Below, in pieces: positions 57,310-64,000 of a stretch of DNA of 64,000 nt. The translations under genes were made by a program, and so were the position numbers. Numbering within the stretch: the stretch's first letter is position 1; each line of letters begins with the position of its first letter. The stretch covers positions 119,095,891 through 119,159,890 of the forward strand of contig OZ020267.1 in the NCBI GenBank assembly GCA_963971225.1, given 5' to 3'. Source of the stretch: Melieria omissa (lineage: Eukaryota > Arthropoda > Insecta > Diptera > Ulidiidae). The notes beneath the pieces were generated by a model that saw nothing but the letters and a program-made list of their open reading frames with translations, was not told the origin of the DNA and searched no databases.

Positions 57310-59230
57310 TTATCTGCTACAACATCAGGTATACAAAAATCGCCGTGTAACAATGTTGACAATATGTCTACGTAAATATATTCACCGGCACAGTGCTGCG
57401 AAACTAGTAAAATGTATTTCTCTGGCGCTGCGAAATGTTACTTATGTGGCTGTCGTTTACGCGATGCAATAGATTTTCTTAATTTCAAAGAACACGACTG
57501 AGAAGCTTTTCAAGCGAATATACATATTTATATAGAATGTGCTAAAACATTTGCTGCGAGAGGCTGCGAGATTTAATATTACCGATTATAGCGAAATAGC
57601 GATAAGAGATGGGCAGGGTATTTTTAGTAAAGTTAATTAGTTTTTTTAATTCGTTTTTTTTGTTGTTAAATTCTGATGAATGAATAAATATCCCAAGAAT
57701 TATATGAATTAATTATATTGAATAGTAAATAAGGATGCAGGGAACTTAAAAATAAGGTATGCAGCAAAAATTATTTGCACTACATCAACGCAGAAAAAGC
57801 TTTGCGCAATATTCATATTATTTTTAAGTAATGAAATACCTACTATTAATATAACTAACAACATTTTTTGATGTCATAAAACTTATTTCTAACTTATTAC
57901 TTTTATTTTCAAATAATATGTTACTAAACAATATTATTTTTAGAAACCAGTAATATGTAATACATGTACCTAAGTTACATTCAAAATTAATATGTCCCAA
58001 CACTGCTAATAGAACTTCAGGTGTTCTGGTTTGCAGTGCGACATTCAAAATTTGGTGTGAGCATAAGGAAAATATAATAATGATGGTGCAGAATTAAAAT
58101 TCTATTGGCGTACTAAACAATTAATAAATTTTCCAAAAAAATCTTTTGAAAACATTTCTAGTGCGGGTAAAACTTTTAATACATTTTTACTGGACGATGA
58201 CGATATTTGGTACACGAAGTATGAATCAAAACGCTCAGCGCAACTCTTAAACTCCCAGGGAATCACCCAATTCTACATGCAAAAAGTGATCTCCAACATC
58301 GAAATAAGGCATGGCAAGGCATAAGCGAATATGGTAGAAGGCAGCGGCGAATCTGTACGAGCATATAACAGCAATGGCGTATGCGTAAAGGAAGTCTGAT
58401 AATAAAAACACCAAAGAAATGTGGAACTTTTTGCATTATTGGAAGCACACCTTTAACCGTATTGTTTTGGTTCGATTCCGCATCCCGCTCAGTGCTACGT
58501 GCTAACAGAAGCCGCCGACAATGCTGTCAAGTCAAGTCAAATTTTACGCACAGCTATCAAAATCAAAATTCAGCTCTACTCGCCGAAGTTGTCGATTGAC
58601 AATAAAATTGGGTAGCTTAGTTCATTTTAACGGCCAGAGAATGTAGTTCAAATCACTAAAATAAACTAGTTCCTTCTGAGTTCACTAAAGAAATGTTAAG
58701 TTATTTCAAGATAATCACCGAAAGCAATAGGGGAAATAACTAAATCTCTACACTACATACTTCAAGATATCTCACATAGCCTGAAATTGCATATTATATA
58801 CCAACCAAATTAGGTATTGTTTATTAATTAAAAAAAAAATTTGAAATTTGATAGCACTGAGTGTAACACGTGCCTTATCTGCCATACAGCAAATTTTCAG
58901 GAAGTATGTATGTATTTGGATCGTGTAACGGCAATTATTCGTTCATTGATGTGTTTCAGCTGGTTATTAGAGGCTTCATCTGCCCCATAAATGAACGGTG
59001 GGGGGAAACCCATAACCAAATAGCACGTATGTATATGTGATTTATTCAAAATCGGAAATGAGGAACTTTGCTATTCGATGGCAGAGACATACAGATAGCA
59101 GAGATCAGTAGCACCATTGAAGTAATCACCAGCGACATCAAAACAGAACAAGAAGTGAAGTGAAGCCAGAAATGAAATGGCTAACACTTTTCGTTAAAAA
59201 TCAATAATGAAAATCTGGGATAGGTAGTTG
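57310..59230. other. Intergenic, no gene seen
   Basis: AT-rich with only short frames (58263-58448 minus, 58381-58599 plus overlap each other). No repeat ends identified. Confidence 0.45.
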
Positions 59231-59233
59231 TAA

Positions 59234-60436
59234 ATGCCACATCAAGACAATTACCACAAAGCCGTTGTTTGGCCTCTTTTGTTATATGGGATAGTAGTCT
59301 GGTGGCCTTCATTGGGCAAAAGATCTCACTCCCAAATACTCACCAAAATTCATAGGTCCGCAGAGTTATGTATAAGTGGGGCCCTGCGGACTACTCCCAC
59401 TAATGGTTTGGACGTTGTGCTTCACCTAATCCCAGTGGATATCTTGGGAAGGCAATTGGTCGCCAATGCTGCCATCAGGATGCGAGCTTCCGCGCAATGG
59501 AGAGTTGGGCGTTATGGGCACTCTTCTATTCTAAATTATTTCAAAGGCATATCTCAGAATGTTGACTACATGACACCCAGCCTGTTCTTTGATAAGAACT
59601 ATCATGTTGTAATCCCATTTAGATGGGATGTTGTAATGTCCATATATATACGGATAGATCGAAACTGCTTGGTCAGGTGGGCTGTGGTATCTACTCAGAA
59701 GGATTAAACCTTAACTTAAAGCTCCGGCTGCCAGATTACTGTAGTGTCTTCCAGGCTGAGGTCACAGCAATCTGCGCAACCTCCGATTGGCTCAGGGTAA
59801 ACAGGATATCGGCAACTGGTATCCTGATACTATCGGACATCCAATCAGCTCTTAGAGCTCTGGATGTGGTCAAAATTAAATCAAAGACTGTTCTCAGCTG
59901 CAGAAAATCTCTCAACGAGACTGCCAATCAGCTTAAAATTCGCCTATGCTGGGTTCCAGGTCATACAGATATTCCAGGGGAACTGTAGAGCGGACGAGCT
60001 CGCGAGACATGGTACTACTGAACAGTTACGCCAAGAGATGACCACGCTCGGAGTCCCTCTTTTAACGTAAGTAAGCTTCGTACCCATGCGAGCTCTATAC
60101 ACGATACAAATTTAAGATGGGTTGAAAGCAACGACGTTCTAAAGAACTCCTCTCATTAAACAGATACCAGATCAGAACTATGATCGGTGTCCTTACGGGT
60201 CACTGTCTAATCGGCACCCACGCAAAAAGGATGGGACTGTTTTCGAACGACTTCTGTCGCAGCTGTTTGGACGAGGAGGAGGAAGAAAATATACCTCACT
60301 TACTATGTAAATGTCCTGCTTTATCCAGAAGAAGGCTGACCTACTGAGGCAACTTCTTCTTCGGAAGTCTAGAAGGTCTAGCTGATAAGACTATGCGCCG
60401 TCTACTAAACTTCGTTAACACTCATGTGATCGGATA
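59234..60436 (+). pseudogene. LINE 3' half: RT end, RNase H, tail
   Basis: In order on the plus strand: LLLYGIVVWWPSLGKRSHSQ and CISGALRTTPT (end of reverse transcriptase), YTDRSK/GCGIYSEG (RNase H start, first Asp), FQAEVTAI (Glu), LSDIQSALRAL (Asp), and CWVPGHTDIPG..RADELARHG (final block). A tail with CRSCLDEEEEENIPHLLCKC, a Cys-His finger, then ends ..FVNTHVIG-stop. Several frameshifts break it. All four RNase H acidic positions are discernible, so the decay is recent to moderate. Fits LOA/I-type clades. Confidence 0.85.
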
Positions 60437-60456
60437 GGTACAAATGTACCTATGAC
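60437..60456. repeat. 20-bp palindrome-like motif, copy 1
   Basis: ATAGGTACAAATGTACCTAT follows the LINE stop codon. The same motif, inverted at its centre, recurs at 60625 and 62004. Confidence 0.7.
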
Positions 60457-60599
60457 GCTATTTTAATTGCGACCACAATCGCAAATGAGCATTGAAACTA
60501 ATGCGGTTTCAGGTTATCCTCTATTGATGTATTTTGAACCTATTTCTGAAGTGGGAGTAAAAAAAAAGGGGCGTGGGAGTAACAGTATGGGTTTACAAA

Positions 60600-61171
60600 A
60601 TAGTAGTGCGATTATGATCGGCATAGGTACATTTGTACCTATGGGGGAATACAAGCTATTTGTATGGAATAAGCATTGTTTTATCCTACGAACAGCACCA
60701 AGTATCGCTGGAAGAATTGTGTAGGCAAATGCTGAGTGCCGATTCAGAAGATTATAGCCAAGAAGAGGAGTCTGAAGCCGCACATGATTTGGGGGTTGAG
60801 TATAATGAAGAAGCTGATAATGCAGTGTATCTACTGATGACGAAATTGAAGGTGTGCAAGTGGATGAGCCGGCTTCTACGGCAAAGACGGCATGCAGTGA
60901 GCTAAACAGGAACCCACTAGCAGTCATAGTAGATGTCATAACATTATTCGGAACCAAGGAGGACTGCGTCAGAGACTGATGCATTAGCATATTTGAATGC
61001 TACTATTCCAGATAAAGAACCTCAAACTTGGAAAGCAGTGACGGACACAGAGATCTACGTATACATTGGTGTTCTACTTGTAGCTGGTGTGAATGGAGCT
61101 TCTACTGAGAATATCTTTGAAATGTGGAACCAGATGCTTTGCCAATTTACAATGCAACTTTTGCCTTGACA
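60600..61171 (+). pseudogene. piggyBac-type transposase, 5' part
   Basis: Plus-strand pieces read LEELCRQMLSADSEDYSQEE (acidic N-terminal region), then PDKEPQTWKAVTDTEIYVYI, GVLLVAGVNGASTENIFEMW and LPIYNATFALTRF, in the order of the piggyBac N-terminal domain. Frameshifts occur near 60840 and 60905. The frame is cut by the LINE at 61172 and resumes after it (61804) as RTIGRFIRFDNPT. The catalytic part was not found. Confidence 0.75.
60625..60644. repeat. 20-bp palindrome-like motif, copy 2
   Basis: ATAGGTACATTTGTACCTAT, preceded by TGATCGGC as in the reversed copy at 62004. Confidence 0.7.
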
Positions 61172-61795
61172 CTTACTTACTTACTTAATTGGCCATAACA
61201 ACCCGTTATCGGGTAACGGCCTGCTGCAAAACTTCTCTCCAGGCGCCTGTGCTTTGTGCGCGCCTTCTCCAGTTGGTCACACCAAGAGATACCAGGGCCT
61301 CTTGAACTTGGTCCTTCCACCAGAGACACGGCCTCCCTTTTCGCCGTCGACCTCCAACCATCTCATCGAACACCTTTTTCGCTGGAGCTTCGTCGTTCAT
61401 ATGGCAGACATGACCGAGCCAGCGTAGCCGCTGGATGTTAATTCGTTGCTCTACGTCCATGTCCTTATACACCTCATACAGCTCGTTATTTGTTCGTATA
61501 CGATAGTCGTCACCAACACAAACAGGGCCGAAAATTTTGCGAAGTACCTTCCTCTCGAACACTCCAAAGGCCGCTATGTCGTTTCATGTCATTGTCCATG
61601 CTTCAGCGCCATAGAGGAGCACAGGCCAGATGAGCATCCTATAGAGTGCAAGATTTGTCGGTCGAGAGAGGTCTCTACTTCTCAATTGCCTACCGAGACC
61701 GTAGTAGCACTTGTTGCAAGAGTAATCAATCCTTCGCTTTATCTCCAGGCTGACATCATTGCTGCTGTTGATGGCGGTGCGAAGGTAGACAACAC
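61172..61795 (-). mobile_element. 5'-truncated LINE, inserted in piggyBac relic
   Basis: The minus strand is a close relative of 2841-3797: FERKVLRKIFGPVCVGDDYR, QRLRWLGHVCHMNDEAPAKK and VTR-stop, with a CTTA (TAAG on its own strand) tail at 61172-61186. An 8-bp duplication CCTTGACA (61164-61171, 61796-61803) flanks it. About 118 codons remain intact. Confidence 0.88.
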
Positions 61796-61870
61796 CTTGA
61801 CAAGGTTTCGGACAATTGGACGTTTTATTCGATTCGATAATCCAACTTAGAGAGCCAGCCTATCCAACTC
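61796..61870 (+). pseudogene. piggyBac transposase continuation
   Basis: After the LINE the frame reads RFRTIGRFIRFDNPT, continuing the interrupted domain, then meets a stop and decays. Confidence 0.7.
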
Positions 61871-62003
61871 AAATCTTCGATTCCAGGGTCAAGCGCTAGT
61901 GTTCCATTCTTTCATGTTGGATTTTGAAACATACATACATGCACAGATACACACACAAACACACAGACGTGGATAAAAAACGTATTTACGTATAAATGAA
62001 GTA

Positions 62004-62110
62004 TAGGTACATTTGTACCTATGCCGATCATTTACGTAAGGTAAGACTACCCGATCACATGAGTGTTAATAGCTCCAACTGGTTAAATGAGTGAAAGATC
62101 TGATGCTCGA
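62004..62110 (-). repeat. LINE 3' end scrap with palindrome copy 3
   Basis: On the minus strand ACACTCATGTGATCGG matches the end of the LINE at 60416-60436, followed by a spacer and ATAGGTACAAATGTACCTAT. The palindrome is at 62004-62023. Confidence 0.65.
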
Positions 62111-62125
62111 TTTCACAGTCACATG

Positions 62126-62195
62126 TATCACAATGGGCCGTCTGGCCTAAGTGTGCTCCTCCTGGAGCAGCCACCCTACCTCCCTACCTAACACA
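62126..62195 (+). repeat. SINE 3' fragment
   Basis: TATCACAATGGGCC, GGCCTAAGTGTG and GCAGCCACC match 44081-44135 of the 43762 SINE. Confidence 0.6.
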
Positions 62196-63087
62196 AAAAA
62201 ATTGACTTTGTTTATTTTGCGATTAGCAAACCATGCATGACACGAGCACAGATATTAACTAAAATGTGACTTATAAACGATGATATTTATTGATGTAGCG
62301 CGTAATTGAAATATACGCTAATGAATTGTGTAAGCGAAGTAAAAATTTATTTATTTTTTTAAATGTAAAATAGAATTAGTTTGGAATGTAGTTCAATAAT
62401 ATTCAAAGCTTCATAAGTATAATAATGTACAGTTATTATCAAAAATATTCTGATATAAAGAGGTAGCAGAACAAGGTAAAAAGAAAGAAAGTTCGTTTAA
62501 GAAAACAAAGTTGCGGAAGTTGGTGTAGCAGGAACCAGTTGATTTGAGACCTGATGTTTAGCGATTTCCATGTACTTTGAATTTGTTAACAACGAGGTGT
62601 CGCTATCAGCCAAGTGAAAAATATCTACCTTCAACACTGCTAAGAATGCAAAAAAAATTTGCTGATTCAGAATATGGTTTCAAATGGTATTTAGCTCAAA
62701 AGTTGTACGCAAATCCCGGATTTGAATTCCTCACTGATTAGTAGTGTAGATTGCACGGGAATGAGTAAAACTGAACAGACTTTTGGGAAATAATTATATT
62801 GCTACTAAATATTATATTGTTAAGAAATAAATACTTTCACAAGTTGTTGTAAAGGCAAATTCTATACCCCATGAACAGAGTGATTGCATGTCGGTCCCAC
62901 GTTTAACCATCTGAGAATAACACCAGCTTTTTGAGCAGCTTCCTAGCACTTTCGTGAACTTAGAACTATATGCGACATCATTTACTCCATTCTCTAATGT
63001 AGTTATTCATTAAACTTCATAAAGTGAGGGGTTCGGAATATTAAGATAAAACATGTTTCCTAAACCATACCTCTGTCAAACTAAGTT
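62196..63087. other. Intergenic, no gene seen
   Basis: AT-rich without supported frames or termini. Confidence 0.45.
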
Positions 63088-63179
63088 TTACTTACTGTAA
63101 GTATTTTGCTTACAAACGATGAATGAATTTAATGCTTTTGTTTTGGTTTGCGCAGGGCTGGATTTCCTCCCTGGAAATC

Positions 63180-63339
63180 CACATGTCTCCTTCAGACTGC
63201 CGATGCAGTCGCCCTCGCTCACCACCACCAGCGACGGCATGTGCGAGTGCTCGCCCGGCCTGACCGCTATCGAGTGGCTGTGCACAAGCACATTCTCGTG
63301 TATCTCTACGCGTATCCAATGCTTGCCCTGGCTGCTCGA
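63180..63339 (-). CDS. Unidentified exon-like frame
   Basis: A GC-rich island stands out from its AT-rich surroundings. On the minus strand it reads [20 protein letters not shown], then [20 protein letters not shown] and [11 protein letters not shown], with G or C in most third positions. A TAG directly precedes it (GAGCTAG may act as an acceptor), and the frame stays open to 63088. The plus strand is also open ([20 protein letters not shown], preceded by acceptor-like TTTGCGCAG at about 63147-63155), so strand is not certain. I do not recognise either product. It could be one exon of a gene running off the window or a retrocopy scrap. Confidence 0.35.
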
Positions 63340-63605
63340 CTAGCTCTGTCAGCAATTTGGACTGCGGAACCCGATTCAACTGGTGTTTGTTGCTAAAAGC
63401 TCAAACTCTAGAACTCTAGAATACTCTGCACAACAGTACATTACTTCGATTGAGTTATGTGTGATCATCAATAATTAAAAATTGAGTGCTTATAGTACAA
63501 CAAACAGGTTTATTGCATCATCGATTGCACTGAATAAGCATTTTTCCGCTGATTTACAGCGCCAATCATAGCCAACTTCCTATTCCCCGAAGAGTTTTAT
63601 GTAAA

Positions 63606-63700
63606 ACTAGCTGACCCGGCAAACTTCGTCTCGCTCAACATTTGAATTAATTGAAGTATAACGCCACCTGTTGTGGGCTACAGGTGAAAGAAGGAGTCAT
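63606..63700 (-). mobile_element. Helitron 3' end, reversed
   Basis: The minus strand ends ACGAAGTTTGCCGGGTCAGC followed by CTAGT, with T next to it, the classical Helitron 3' terminus and target. The body extends to the right; its 5' end was not located. Confidence 0.65.
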
Positions 63701-63917
63701 TAAGAAGCTATTTTTTAGCATATATATAATCATATGTTAAAAAAATTATTTAATTTTGAATATTAGCGAGTAAGGTACCAAATGTATATTTTTATGTTTA
63801 TGTTTAATAAATTGTTTTTATTAATATTTATGTATTTATTTCAGTTAGGTTTGTTTGTTTGTTCTTTATTTCGTTTGTTGAAAAAATGCTTGATATTGTG
63901 ATTTTTATTTCAACTCG

Positions 63918-64000
63918 AAAGGTTCGGTTTCGGGTTCGGTTTCGGCCGAATATTAAAGAAAAACCCGAAATTCGGTTTCGGCCCAAAAAAGTTGTTTCGG
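63918..64000. repeat. TTCGGTTTCGG simple repeat
   Basis: Repeats of GGTTTCGG and its complement run to the window edge, where they are cut off. Confidence 0.7.

Noticed and set aside
1..64000. CRISPR arrays, operons, Shine-Dalgarno sites
   Set aside because: This is eukaryotic DNA with spliceosomal introns; tandem repeats here are transposon-internal and lack unique spacers.

Overview
This is a eukaryotic (insect) window, AT-rich and dense in transposable elements. The three recognisable host genes are closest to Drosophila proteins, so the source is a higher fly. Tephritidae is my guess from the repeat content; it is an inference. From memory, piwi and SCAR both lie at cytological band 32C on D. 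melanogaster 2L and ATPsynG lies nearby, so their co-occurrence here looks like conserved microsynteny.

Layout. 0-6 kb: a TTAA-flanked MITE, a 5'-truncated LINE with perfect target duplications, and a complete four-exon PIF/Harbinger-derived gene on the minus strand (4576-5953) that seems to have lost all three catalytic acidic residues. 6-15 kb: repeats only, including a 129-bp-duplicated MITE, a long fold-back, a Helitron with a 270-bp minisatellite, a tRNA-SINE carrying a 727-bp DNA element, and MITEs with clean 8-bp duplications. 15.4-31.2 kb: piwi on the plus strand, eight coding exons, 883 codons. Its 11.15-kb first intron is packed with nested transposons (mariner, P-like, hAT, piggyBac MITEs, a LINE, gypsy LTRs). 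32-36 kb: LINE and SINE relics, a mariner MITE and a third P-like element. 36.5-36.9 kb: ATPsynG on the minus strand. 37-45 kb: repeats, including a LINE tail with a 13-bp duplication and a dead mariner. 45.2-51.8 kb: SCAR (WAVE) on the plus strand, four coding exons, 649 codons. 53.8-56.6 kb: a hAT element hosting a mariner relic, and a LINE tail split by a nearly perfect 350-bp hairpin. 56.8-57.2 kb: a small secreted Ser/Asp-rich protein on the minus strand. 59-62 kb: a LINE 3' half and a piggyBac relic interrupted by a LINE. 63.1-63.3 kb: an unidentified exon-like frame, followed by a reversed Helitron end.

The host genes are functionally independent: piRNA-guided transposon silencing (piwi), mitochondrial ATP synthase (ATPsynG) and Arp2/3 activation (SCAR). 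The most notable points are the catalytically dead Harbinger-derived gene, P-element-like termini inside a piwi intron, and the young hairpin element. All assignments are by eye from the sequence; no alignment or database search was run.
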